From Penelope pileata (Eukaryota; Chordata; Aves; Galliformes; Cracidae): DNA of 64,000 nt. A model generated the notes under the pieces. That model did not search any database. It was not told where the DNA came from and was given only the letters and a program-made list of their open reading frames with translations. The position numbers and the translations under genes were made by a program. Below, piece after piece: positions 46,071 through 58,197 of the stretch. The stretch's first letter is position 1; each line of letters opens with the position of its first letter. The stretch is taken from contig WBMW01003175.1 in NCBI GenBank assembly GCA_013396635.1, forward strand, positions 186,582 to 250,581, in the 5' to 3' direction.

Positions 46071-49000
46071 TTGCATAATACATGTAGGACTGTCTGTTAA
46101 GCTGCTATGAAGTTCACTACAGTGAGCTTCATTGCCTCAGAACCAACCAGACAACAGAAAGAAGAAATGATACCAAGAAGTTGCAGTCCCTGAAGAGAAA
46201 GTAGGACTTGTGCATGAAGAGGGGTCCCACTCTCTAACAATGGATAATACCAGCGATAGAAGATATGCTTCCTTTCTCTTTCCTGTCCTGCAGGAAAATA
46301 TGGCCTGCAGGATTGCTTTTCACTGTAGGATGAAGATAAAAGAATTTTGTTTAACATTTATTTTTTACACAAGTAAAAAATTTTGACTGAGTCAAGAATA
46401 AAGAAAAAGTTAGAGCATGGCATTGTATTCACTCTTGCAGCAATCGCATGAAGACAGAGTGAGTTACAATTAGCCTTGACAAGAGCCCAAACTTTCCATT
46501 TTCCTGAATTCTATTAGATAACACCAGAAAGCATACATAAATTAGGTAGAAGGTTGTTGTGAGAAAAGATGAGTAAGGCCTTGTGGAGGCTTCCCAACCC
46601 ATTATTTTGTTTTCATTTTGGATCAAACTTTGCAACAATTTGGGGGAAAAAAATAAGGAGAAAATAAATATGTGGTAGGAGTAACTCACTCTCAGTTGCC
46701 ATTTGCTTGCACCAAAACTCTGGGGCATTGCCTGTCTTTTGATTCAGCTGTTCCGTTGGCATAGGAATACACTTGAACAAATAGGAAATATAATGAGAAA
46801 CATGCTTCCTTGTGGTATTTCCAATTGGAAATAGCTCAAGGAAAAAATGCTTTATCACTTTATTCCCAAACAGAAATAATCTAAGAAAGCTGGTTCCTCG
46901 CAACTTTTGCTGATCACTTAAATTAAGTGGACACATGGCAGCAGAGCCTTTTTGGTGGTCTTCACTAGAGTAGGAAGTGATTCAGGTGTCCTGATAGCTC
47001 ACTGCTCCTCCAGAGAAGTAAATGGTACACTTTCTCTTCCCAAGAAAAAACCTCTATTCACATCTAGGGTGAATCATACAAAGTGAAATAAGCCTCATGA
47101 CCCAAGGTCTCAAAGGGTCTACATCAGAAAATTGTCATGCTGCCAGCAGAGAGACTGTGTTACAGGCTAGGACTGGAGAGTCAGAGAGGAGGGTTTCCCG
47201 AATCCAGCATGTCTACAAATATTTTGAAAATTAGGGTTGATTCTCTTCTCACACAAGCTTAATTCAGTGTAACTGTTGATCTATCTGGTGTAGGAGAAAA
47301 GCGACAAACACATAGTGTCTTATGACAAGGAAATTTCTCAAGCATATTAATTCAAGGTATGCATCAACATAAACCAGTAAGAAAAATCATAGCAAGCACA
47401 TTCATTATTTAATCAATTTGATGAAAAAAGCTTCAGTTTTGGAAGCACTCTAGTTTGGGAAACAATCTGCTTGGGAACAAAGTATTGCTACTTTCCCAAA
47501 GCGTTTGGAAAGAGGGTATTTTTTATGTTATTATTGATGTAGGGGAACAGATTTGGGATATAAATTATTGAAAATACTCAAATAATCATTGTCTTTGCTT
47601 TTATCCCTTTGCCTTTCTCTTGTCACTGCTTCAACAGAGTCCAGAAAAAACACACCTAGCAGTAAAATTTTGCAGGAGGTATTTGCCCACACTCAATTCC
47701 ACAGTTATCCTAGTGATGACGTTTCGTTTATTCCCGTCATTACTTTGACCCCTACCTTTAACAATCTCCCAGCTGCCCTCGTATATAGTGGAAATTAGCG
47801 AATTGCAGGAGACCTTGCAGGTTTCTGTGTCTTGTTTGATTGTCCCTGCTGAAGCTTAGAACAGCTACAAACCTACTCTAACTCCCACCAGTGCCACAGC
47901 ACAGAATTAGTGAAATTAGGCTCTATCAAACTTGCAACACATTTCCCTGGCAACACATCATTTCCTTGTGCCACAAGTTTTGCCTTGGCATCCTTGGCAA
48001 AATAGGGTATTCCAACTCTTCATACTTATTAATTTGTTACATTATTTAATCTTGGTAATGTTGTCATCCAAAGCCATTTCCCATATTTTATATATATCTT
48101 AGTGTATCCTCCAACTTCAGACATTCTGTAAAAGCAGAAATTTCTGAAAGTCATGTGAAAGTTTCTTGAGCCTGACATTTAAAAACTAAGCAACACTTAG
48201 TTAATCTGAAATCAAGAGGGTCCCAAATCTCCCAATGAAATAATCAAAACATCACCCTAAAGTATTAAAAACACACAGAAATGGAAAGAGCACTCTGTAC
48301 TGAATGTGACAAAATTCTTTATTTAACCTTTCTGATTGATTTAACAAATATTTCAAAATTCATTTTGACCAAGAAATATATAGTAATAAGCTGGGAGAAT
48401 CACCTCCATGTGTATTTTTCTTTCTGTCAAGAATTCCGGTAAATAGTATGCATGATTTTATAAAAATACCAAAACTGCCCATTTAATTTATTTCCTTTGT
48501 GTGAATACACAATGCTAAAAAATGTAAGATTTCTACCTTATGTTCACAAAACTGTTTTCTGTCCCACTGCATTGTCTGTTTAAATACTGCCAGGGATGAA
48601 AAATGCTGTAGATGCTCCAAGTGGAAACTGTGGTTGGGAATTTTTGCTCTGCTATAGCTAAATTACATCATCAGAGGACTTCCAGAGGAGTGTTATAGTG
48701 TGGGTAGTTGGCCAGTGAAGGATTTTTGTTACAGAGTCACTTTTCTGGCATGATTTTGTATTTGTAGCTCCTGCATCACACTGTATTTTATCACCAAAGT
48801 GGAATAATGGAAAGAGGGCACTTCAGCGTGGCCTTAAGGCAGAGGTCTGTGGCAAAACAGAAAGAAGAGTGAAATGGGTGAAACTGGTATCTGCTCTGCC
48901 CCAGTGCTCATCTCATTTATATGTGAAGGGCTGTCCTTGGGAAACCTCATTCGGATGTAGTGGGAAAGAAAGTATGATTTTTAATTTTTTATTGCTAAAG

Positions 49001-51323
49001 GGATCCAGCCTTTCAAGCGTCTCTGATATACCTTGCTAATGAAATCTTCCAGAAATATTGCTAGAGAAACATTTTGCATGCATAAAGCTCATTTTATCAA
49101 CATTGTTTGGTTTTTTATAACATATACTACTGCTATCAACCAGACTCTTGAACAGTCTCAGCAGCCCCACCACCTGAATGTCCTACCCTACTGAATGGTC
49201 TTCCAGACCAAACAGATGTCTTAAACTTCTCATATCTATTAGGTTTTGAAAATCTTATTAGAAGAAGCTAAATGAATGTTAAATTTTTACAGTTTGATGT
49301 GTAATAATATACAAACACATTACAATGAACTTGTCTCCCTCCACACTCAATTTCTTCAATGGAATGGAAATTATAATGTTAGCACTTGGGAGAGAGCTGT
49401 ATCTGCCTGCACTGAGAGGAAGAGTTCACATAATGGTTTGTAAGGCATATCAAATTTATTCTGTGAGGTAGAAAAAGGTCTTTTAAAGGTCTTACTCCAC
49501 TTGTGGAATGATTTTCTTATCATGTATAAATTCTGTGTAAAGCATCTCTTTTTCCAGGATGCGGTTTGTTTTCTGAGAGAGGAGAGAGAAGCTAAATATT
49601 TCCACTCCTGTATAACAGAAAATCCTCTGATTTCAACGAGATCACACCCTGAGTGGTTAGTTAATATTGGAAATATAAAAAGGTACACTGTACCGAAAGA
49701 TCATTTCATTTCAGAAAAGCTTTTCTAACCAGAGACTGAGTGAATAATTCTGCAACAAAATAATAGCCAAAGAATAATGGCAATTTTTAGGGGAAAGTAA
49801 GAGTAACTTTGGGAAGCAAACTTGACATAAACAAAAAGATGTTATAAATCATATTTAAAAAAATACCACTCAGAAAGGATTTTATGTTTTCTTCATAATC
49901 ATATTTCCTTTGCTAAAGAATTAACTGTTTTAAATTATGTTTCATAAAATAAGCTTACTGAACACAGTAAAGGGCACATTTAATTTTTTCCAAGAAAAAT
50001 TGAAGCAGATAATCTGATAAACCAGCATAAAACTTCTTCCAAGGAAAGCTTAGAATGTTAGAGGGTAATGTTAGAGAACATCAGTAACAGAAGCCCAAAA
50101 AGCCGTGATGTCATGAAGAGGGTTTCCATTGGCTTCAGCAGGCTTCTGGATGGGTCCAGAAATGATTAATGAAACTGCTGACAGGGAATGTTATTCAGCT
50201 GGCAGGCCTGCTGCTCTGTGCCACCGTCCCCCTTCACAGCTGCATCCCCTCATTTTGGGAACTTGCACTATGTGTGACCCATTCTGTATGTGCCTACAAG
50301 GACAGAGGGTCTACAGGATGACATCCTGAGGAAGGATCTGGACACAGCAGAATTAGCTGATATGAAGCAATTTGTTGATTGTGGTGTCAAATGAAGGATG
50401 ATGCCTACAGTTCCTGACATATTATTCTTAATTAAATGAGGCAGTTGCATTTTTCACAACCATTAAGTCACATTCTGCTCTTTCACTTGTGTGAGAAATC
50501 GCAGTTATTTTCTTCCTGCACATTCAAATTCTTCTATTGATACCATTCTTCATTTCCTCCTTTCAAGACAGCAATATCACTGTTCCACACTATTAAAAAT
50601 GCCACATTCTACTTCAGGCCAGCAAGTAAAATGATTCTTGCATTTATAGATTTCAACATTTTAAAATTGTATTGGGATTATTTGGGAGATAAGGCTACAC
50701 AATTATTGTTATCACTTTTATTTTTGTTACTTATTCATATTTATGATATTCTTTAGCAAAATGTTCCAGATCAGTCTTTTCTGCTTGAAGAGACATGGCC
50801 ACAAATTGTTAGATCACAACTATGTTTAGGAAGGCACCTGGGTTTGTCATTGACACCAAGCTATTAGCAGATGGCTAAGCAATTGGATGATGATGTGGCC
50901 TTGGCAGCTCATGACTTTATTGCCTTCCAACTGGAATGTGACAACACGATCTATCTGGCATGAAAATTCCAGTCTTTAGAAAATTACAGTTAGCACAGAG
51001 TACAGCAGTAGAAATTTTCATCAAAAGGGGGTACTCTGTGTGTCAGCCTTGTCCTCTGATTACCATGCTGGTTATCCATGCACGAGTATTACACAAAGAT
51101 TTCATGCTTATTTGCCAGGCTTAGTTTGGGGGCTGTAGATTCTGAAAGAGATTATCTGTATTTCAATATCTCATCTACTTTCAAACACTGATCTCCTCAG
51201 ATATAAGCTTATATCGTGTTACAAAAATAAGGCTTTTTCACTTGGGACAGAGGGATCTTTGAGCATTAATCAAGATCATCCCAGGCATTTCCAGTCCAGG
51301 TGAACAACACAGTTTTCCAATAT

Positions 51324-51345
51324 TAATAAATAATAAATAATAAAT
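51324..51345. repeat. (TAATAAA)3 short tandem repeat
   Basis: Three copies of the heptamer TAATAAA followed by a T. Short AT-rich simple repeat. Confidence 0.85.
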
Positions 51346-53409
51346 CTACGCAGCATAAATGTGTCTCTCTGTGAGTTTTCTGGCATTCCTGAAAATGCAG
51401 AAGAAACCTCTTTTGACAGTTCTTAATAATGCTACTTTAGATATTATTGGATGGCTCACACAAATCTAAAAAGAACTGGACACAATGGGACTGTCTGCAG
51501 AGCTAGTTCAAATACCACAAACAGTGTGGCCGTGACAGTTTGTTCTGCCCGTGCTAATCAAACCCAATGAGATATTTCTGTATTTGCGCATACAGAGCAG
51601 CACGTTAACACGGCTCTTGGACTTGGGCAGCACATTGTTCAGAGCTGTATTGGATTTCCCTATGTGTCACTGTGCTGTGGTACTTCCATAGATGTCACCT
51701 TACTGTCCCTTTCAGAGTGCACATATCCATGCAAGGTAAAATGTACACTTCACGTCAGCAAATCAGAGCAGGAGAAAAAGAAAATAAATAAATAAGATCT
51801 AGTAAGCTGACCCACTCAAAATCCCCTAAACCACATGGAAAACGGATGACTGCTAAATTTGATTGGAATTCAAGCTTTCCAATTCATGAAAAATTCCACA
51901 GCTCCTTAATAGTCTTCTATTCTAGAATAGAGTGTATAGGAAGGAAAAGAGCCATTTTGAACAAAAATATTTTAGTTTTCAAGGAAATTAAAATGTTAGC
52001 AACTCTGTCTAGCCTATATATATGAAAAGGTTTTATCTCAGTGTTGATCTTTTGTACGTGTGCATTTGTAGTTACAGTGAAGAAAGGTATGATGAAAAAT
52101 CAAAATTGTTCAGTCTTTGAAACTAGATCTGCATAATTAAAATGTATTGTACATATTGTTGAAGTATCTGTGTGCAAGAATTTTACAGTTTTCCCTTGGA
52201 AAGGGATTCTATCAAAAATTCTCAGTTTGTTCTAGCAACAAGTTACCACCTGTTTTTTGTCAAAACAAGTACACAGTGTATGGTTCCACTAAATGATCTG
52301 CCCAGATGATAGACTCCTGTGTAATTTTTACAAAATCTTCATAGAAGACAGATTATATTATCACTTTTTTCAACTGTATTTCTCTCCACTAACTTATAGC
52401 TTCCATTGTTCTTGGGTATTACCTTTTCCGTCAGCTCTGAATTCTTTCTGTCTTTGGAAGAAGTTTTCAGTTGGGGTCGTTTCTTTTACTGTGGTTTAGG
52501 TTAGAACCATAGGAATGTTCAGAATTTCCCATGATTCCCTAGAAATATCTTTCTTTTTGCCTTATTTCTTCAACTTTTTCCAAATTTTGGCTGTACGACA
52601 TTTCTGTACTAATTGCTAGAATCCTGCTCTTGATGTGGTAGTGTTATGAAAAACTGCTTCATCGTTATTCTTTTGATTTGATGAAGTTTTTAAAACCCAA
52701 ATTGAATTTATGGAAGACTGCTGATAATCTGGTCTACCACTTACAGTACAGTTTTGTGTGCTTATCTTTCAGTAGCTGTGCAGGAAGGCCAGTTTAAGGC
52801 CTGTACTTCTACTGATGAAGCCACATAAGATCCAAAATAGAACTTAGAATCTCAAAAACATGATTTGAGAAAATTCAGGCAATTAAGAGAGTGACCAAAA
52901 CCACTGCTGAGAGGCTGCAGATCTGGATTTTAATGTAAGACGTAATCCTCATTCCTGATGCAGTGAACTGCGCAGGGAACTGACAACCAAGAATGAAGTT
53001 AAGCTAGCTAAAAATGAATGTGTGTGATTGTTCTTAATGTAAATCAGTTCCATGATACATTTCACCAAGTGTTTTCTCTTTCTTTCCCCAGTTTCTCAAG
53101 GCAGTTCTTGCTGACCTGCCTCCCTTGGTACTCACTGAGCCATCTCATCACATATGGTCACTGTACAGGTGCCAGAGCCTGACTGGGACAGGGAGGATGT
53201 GAAATACAGAGGTTCCCTGTGTCACATTAGGAGTTTGGCACTTAAGTCTGGGTTGTACGACATTCTGCACATTGAATTAGTGTGGAGGAGATGCAGGTAC
53301 AAGGGCACAAACAGGAAACATTAATTAGCTCCCGAATGTGAAATATCAAACAAAGGGGTGCTTGAGATAGTGTCTTTGTCCAAGAATGAGAAGTTTCTAT
53401 ATGGCTGGG

Positions 53410-53433
53410 ATTTGCATGCTAAGTTTGCATGCT
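53410..53433 (+). repeat. Tandem TTTGCATGCT motif, octamer-like
   Basis: TTTGCATGCT occurs exactly at 53411-53420 and 53424-53433, 13 bp apart. With the preceding A, the first copy contains ATTTGCAT, the canonical octamer bound by POU-domain factors. The motif is seen directly; any binding is inference. Confidence 0.6.
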
Positions 53434-54293
53434 ATAATTTGGAAACCAGAACAGCCCTTCTGTTGTAGGTGACAGACATGCTCAATTCTTTAGAAAAATA
53501 AATAGACTTTTGTATAAAAGACTGGTTGTTAGAGCAGCCATCTAAGAGGTATGTAACCCAAGATAAATTCTCTGTTTCAAAACAGATAAACCCACAACTC
53601 TTACATACTATTGAATAAATAAACTCCAGAGAATACCGACTTTAAAGAAACGAAAGAGGATGACAGTGCTCTTGAACCCAGCAAAACTTCTCAATAATTA
53701 TTTACTATGTCTTGTATAAAAATGTAGATCTGCAGCCTCTCAGCAATGCTTTTGGTCAGTCTCTTAATTGCTGGAGTTTTCTCAGATTGTGTTTTTGACA
53801 TTCTATTTTGGATCCTATGTGACTTTATCAGTAGAAATACAGGTTTTACCATTAGACAATATAAAATAATTCTCTTGATGTCTCATAATGGGCTTGTTTT
53901 TAACAGCTTGAACTCCTGTAGCATTTTGGAGTGCCCTTTAATTAGAAACATCTGATAGTAGCTCTGAAGCCAGAGCAAAATCACACAGTTGTTCAAAAGT
54001 TGAACTTCCACACTAGATTTTGCTGTCAATAAAGAAGCATTTATGGAATTATGGAGTTTGTGGAACTCAGACAATTAAAACCTGTATTGTTTTGCTTTTT
54101 TTCCCCCTATCTCAAGTGATTTGGAACAGTTACTTCATAACTGCCCATAAAACTGTTTCATTTGAACTTATCTGAATTAGAAAGTACATGTACAATCTGC
54201 AGCTATCATCACCAGTTCTGGAAGACTAAACTTTTTAAATGTCCCCATATTTGGGCACTAACTGTTTTATGCTGAGTTCTGTAGAGTGTAGAG

Positions 54294-54770
54294 CTCATAG
54301 GGAACATTTTGATCACACAGTCTGACTTCCAGTTTAAAAAGTCTAATGGTCTTTTCTGAAATGAAACTTGTTTGAAATACAGAAAATCCTTAAAGAAAAC
54401 CCAACACTATTCAAAAATTCCTCAAAGAATCCATAGAAGGCTTTGATACATTCTTCTAGCGACTAATTACCCTCGCTGTGAAAAATTTGCACCTGATTTT
54501 TAGTATAATTTTGTCAAGGTTCAATTTCTATCTATTGGATCATATTACATTTTTTAGCTCAATTGAAGAGCCATCATCTTATGAAATTTCTGTTTCCAGT
54601 CTGGGTATTTAAGGAATGTGATTAAGTTCTCTCTTGATAAATTAAGTAGACCAAGTCTCTTGAATCATGCACTGGAAAATACATTTTTTCAATCTCATTT
54701 TCCAAGCTTTTCTCTAAAACCTCTATAATGTTTCAAGAGATTTCCTGAATTTTAGCTGGACAAATATTTA
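54294..54770 (-). mobile_element. Ancient CR1-type LINE relic
   Basis: Reads as the reverse complement of an old CR1 subfamily 3' region. The blocks appear in order: TTTTGATCACACAGTCTGAC at about 54307, GACTAATTACCCTCGCTGTG then AAAAATTTGCACCTGATTTT at about 54461-54500, TCTATTGGATCATATTACAT at about 54530, AAGTTCTCTCTTGATAAATT, and CTCTAAAACCTCTATAATG near 54712. This version, with its 'loss of the wound-up ATTCTATG tail and an ...ATTACCCTC..TGTGAAAAATTTGC...' signature, is shared with turtles and crocodilians, so it predates the younger bird CR1 copies here. Heavily mutated, with no open frame. Confidence 0.75.
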
Positions 54771-54786
54771 ACTAGCTGTGCTATGT

Positions 54787-54824
54787 TAAATAAATAAATA
54801 AATAAATAAGAAAGAAAGAAAAAA
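54787..54824. repeat. (TAAA)n-(GAAA)n compound microsatellite
   Basis: Nearly six TAAA units to about 54809, then GAAA units and a short A run to about 54824. It lies just downstream of the ancient CR1 relic. Confidence 0.9.
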
Positions 54825-55565
54825 CTTCTGCTTCTTAAGTTACAGAATATGTAAATGAGGATTTTAACTGTAAAAGAAAATCTAGCAGCCTGAGAGATCC
54901 AAGATGTAGACTCAATATGAGATCAATCTTCCTCTGTGGAGTGGTCGCACATTGTTTTAAGTATGATCTGCATTTTTCTCATGTGTTTGGCTCCACATTT
55001 AGCAATTTCTAAACAAACTTTTCTCTGAATACTTACATAATACAGGTTGCTTTTTGTACCAGTGACCTTCCTTATGAAATGTTTAGTATTCTTTAGTTTT
55101 TAATAACATTGTTCTTTGACATCTACACCTTTGCTTGTAACATTACAAATACTTGGGACTTCGTGTGGAGATAAAGCAAATATCCTATTCACGCCTGTCT
55201 CTATTAAAATTATTAGTGTTATCAAGGAAACTTATAAATACATCAAATGACTTTGACAAGATTTGTTTTCCATAAATATCTGTTGAGTAGCATTTACTAG
55301 TGTTTAATTTTGTTGAATTTTACAGCAATAATTTCCACATCTGCTGTTGTGCTGATTAGTATAAAGTGGAGACTCTTCCACTACCTCCTGAGCATGGCTT
55401 GCCTCTTGTAGGTCCTTCAGTATATAGCAGTAAGCATTTATTTATTGATTGACATAATATTTTTATTTAATTTTTAATTGTGTTTTACCCAGTCATGGGC
55501 AGCCCTAGTGTAAATGAATAGTGGGTAGAAAGGGCTTCCCAGATCAGTGGTTTCAGTTATGGTAG
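54825..55565. other. Unique non-coding DNA
   Basis: No gene or repeat recognised between the ancient CR1 and hAT copy 3. The minus-strand frame at 55746-55474 runs into the hAT left end and is not a gene. Confidence 0.6.
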
Positions 55566-55918
55566 GCATGTCCAACCAGCTGCTCACAGGCTGCATGTGG
55601 CTCGGCATAGTTTGTAATGCGGCCCGCCCCCTGCTGTCCCTCTTCACCGCTGGCCAACAATAAGTTTCAAGATTGCTAAAAAAATCATCAATGTTGTGAT
55701 ATATTTGTGCCTCCATTTTCAGTTGACATAAATACATTACCTGCAAATTTTCAAACTGAATGTAAAGAGTTGCAATCAGATATTCAACTCAAAGAAAAAT
55801 TTGATCATGTCTCTCTCCTAGACTTTTACAAGACCTATCTTATCAGAGTAAAAATATACCAAGTTTCACAATCAAGCCTTATTCACATCATTGCTTTTAG
55901 GCAGTACATACATTTGTG
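55566..55918 (+). mobile_element. hAT DNA transposon (Charlie-like), copy 3, doubly truncated
   Basis: The left end GCATGTCCAACC at 55566, followed by GCATGTGGC and GCGGCCCGCCCC blocks, matches the subterminal region of copy 1. At about 55663 it jumps to AATAAGTTTCAAGATTGC, which aligns with copy 1 at about 9374, so its internal deletion has a different breakpoint from copy 1. The transposase fragment VDINTLPANFQTECKELQSD, continuing to LLDFYKTYL, spans about 55725-55845. The element stops at ACATTTGTG (55909-55917), where CR1 sequence begins. The hAT 3' third and right terminus are missing. Confidence 0.85.
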
Positions 55919-56070
55919 GTGGAAGTCCTGTCCCTGGAGACATTCAAGGTCAGGCTGGACCAGGCTCTGAGCAACCTGATCTAGCTGTAGGTGTCCCTGC
56001 TCATTGCAGGGGACTTAGATTAAATGACCTTTAAATATCCCTTCCAACTATAATGATTCTATGATTCTAT
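55916..56070 (+). mobile_element. CR1 LINE, 3' tail, abutting hAT copy 3
   Basis: GTGGTGGAAGTCCTGTCCCT then GGAGACATTCAAGGTCAGGC, then CTGAGCAACCTGATCTAGC, then CCCTTCCAACTATAATGATT and TCTATGATTCTAT. This is about 155 bp of CR1 3' end in sense orientation with good terminal octamers. The hAT sequence does not resume after it, so a simple insertion into an intact hAT copy does not explain the structure. Confidence 0.93.
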
Positions 56071-57628
56071 AAGTAGCTTCAATTTCCTCTCAAATATCTT
56101 GGCTTTCCTATTTCTACTCAGTGGATAGAATTAGTTCTTTTTTTCATGGGTTTTTAGAGCCGAATATTCCAACTAGACACTGTACCTGGCACAAACCATC
56201 CCTGCACTTTTTATATCCTTGCAGTCTGGCTTATCAATGCACTAGAAAGAATTCTGTTTCACTGAGTGATTCCCATTTGATCATGGATCTTATTCTGTGC
56301 CATCTCAGGCTATTTTTCTGAAGGCATATTTGCCACGGACTGGAGAATATTAGACTGTGGCATGACATAAAAATTGAGATTGAATGGTATTACAGAACAT
56401 TACTTCTTGTGTAGATTATTACAGAAAGGTGTAGGGATTTACTTGAAGAACTCCTATTAGTAGCAGTAAAAGCCTCATGGCTAAATGCTTGTGCAAGGAT
56501 TAGGAAGTTTGCAGGTTTTTATAGTTTATTGAAGGGACTGTTAGCAGTATCACACAGCAAAGTCCTGTTTTTTTTCTGCAGAATAGACATACCATAAAGA
56601 GCATCAGAGGAAATTACTTTCCTCTTCCCCAGTGGAGATCATCCATGATGTTCTGCAGTGACTACATTGGGCCAGGAGAAGGTATTTGTCTTTCATTTTT
56701 CAAGGTCAGCTAATAATAGAGAGAAGATAAACAGGAAGAAGCTTCTCCTGGAGGGTGCCCTCAGCAAAATTATGAAGTGAACAGTAACAGAGCTGGGCAG
56801 AGAGAATGTAAATCAGGTTCCTCTACTTCTTGGAGGAAAAGGCAGGTGTATTGTAGTCTTACAGTGAGAGCCTACCAACACAAAAGGTCTGAGACTTACA
56901 GGAGTTTATGTGACAGAAGAGTCCTAAGATGCCTTTCAAGTCCTCTCCAAAGGGCTAAGCTCAATCTTCTCTGAAGAATATGACCAAATGCTTATCCTTT
57001 CTGTAAATCTCCACATCCAGCTTAGACATTGATTTGGGGACCACAATTGAAGGTGACAAGATGAGACTTGAGGAAGAAAGAGGGAGAAGCTGGGAATCCC
57101 ATGTTTGTGATTTCAGCAAAGAAAGGAGAAGTTCAAGATCCTGTGAACTTCGAAGGAAGGACAAGAAAAGCTTTATCTTGGCAGAAGAAGTGGAAAGGGA
57201 CATCAGTGGGGTTCGTGATGTAGCTGGCATGGGAAGCAATGCAAAGGAAGAATAGTGCTTATTTTCAGGTAGCACAGAGGGTAGTGAAGAGAATTCAGTC
57301 ACGGGCTGTTGGTATGTGTAGTGAAGATGGGATCAACATGAACAGAGTGGACTGAGTTTGATTAGGAAATCACCCATGAGCTGTATGTAGGTGAGGAGAA
57401 AGCGTAACTTCAAATCTCCTCTGCTTTGCACATATCAGTCCTTTGATGCCTTCATAGGGACAGATGGCAGTGGAAACTAGTTACAGCAAAGTTATCCTTG
57501 ACACTCGAAAGTATTATGTGGGAACTAGAGAGTGTACAAATTAAATTAAACAAAAAATACAACAGAACAAGCACACACAGACCAAATGAACAATTTAACA
57601 ATGTATACCACAAATTTATCTTAAAGAG
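56071..57628. other. Unique non-coding DNA, partly purine-rich
   Basis: 56690-57300 is purine-rich on the plus strand, so both strands stay open: 57034-57255 plus and 56961-57302 minus (113 codons). Neither peptide shows a domain, and mutual overlap argues against coding. No known repeat recognised, though an undescribed LTR or other element cannot be excluded. Confidence 0.55.
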
Positions 57629-58197
57629 ATCATAGAATCACAGAATCAAGTTTGGAAAAGACTTCTAAGGTCATCTAATCCAACCTTCCACCTACCACCA
57701 ATATTACCCATTAAACTGCTCAACCACATCCCTTAGTATCCCGTCCAGATGTTTCTTGAACACTTTCAGGGACAGTGAATCCACCGCCTCTCTGGGCAGC
57801 CTGTTTCAGGGCCTGACAACACTTTCTGAGAAGAAGTTTTTCATAATATCCAACTTGAACCTCCCCTGGCACAATTTGAGACCATTCCCTCTAGTCCTAT
57901 CACTAGTTAGCCAGGAGAAGAGGCCAACCGCCACCTCACCACAACCTCCTTTGAGTTAGTTGTAGAGTGCAATAACATCTCCCTTGAGCCTCCTCTTCTC
58001 CAGACTAAACAATACCAGTTCCCTCAGCAGCTCCTCATAAGACTTGTGCTCCAGATCCCTCACCAGCTTTGTTGCCTTCCTTTGGACACGCTCCAGGGCC
58101 TCAATGTCTTGTAGTAAGGGGCCCAAAACAACATAGTACTGAAGATGTGGCCTCACCAGAGCTGAGTCCAGGCAGACAATCACCTCCCTGGTCCTGA
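57629..58197 (-). mobile_element. CR1 LINE, 5'-truncated, ~570 bp
   Basis: Minus-strand CR1 with its 3' end at 57629, marked by ATTCTGTGATTCTATGAT read on the minus strand. The ORF2 end lies in the frame 58225-57956: REVIVCLDSALVRPHLQYY, then LERVQRKATKLVRDLEHKSY and LLRELVLFSLEKRRLKGDVI. These are the conserved C-terminal CR1 blocks. The frame then breaks and the 3' untranslated tail follows. The sequence differs from the 28-29 kb and 37 kb copies (for example, the GACTTCTAAGGTCATCTAAT tail), so a different CR1 subfamily is likely. Confidence 0.94.

Larger units (their letters stand above)
46071..54293. other. Unique non-coding DNA, 8.2 kb
   Basis: The longest repeat-poor block in the window. 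Frames at 46429-46728 and 46613-46936 (both minus), 49371-49688 (minus) and 49501-49728 overlap one another and have no domains. The frame at 47589 starts at a TTG with a leucine-rich, signal-like start but has no ATG and no support. Small simple repeats and a tandem octamer-like pair are listed separately. Confidence 0.6.

Noticed and set aside
47589..47798. Leucine-rich start resembling a signal peptide
   Set aside because: The frame begins at TTG, not ATG, and only the first residues look signal-like; the remainder is anonymous.
56961..57302. Overlapping frames on both strands at 57.0-57.3 kb
   Set aside because: Purine-rich composition removes stops on both strands; neither peptide resembles a protein family.
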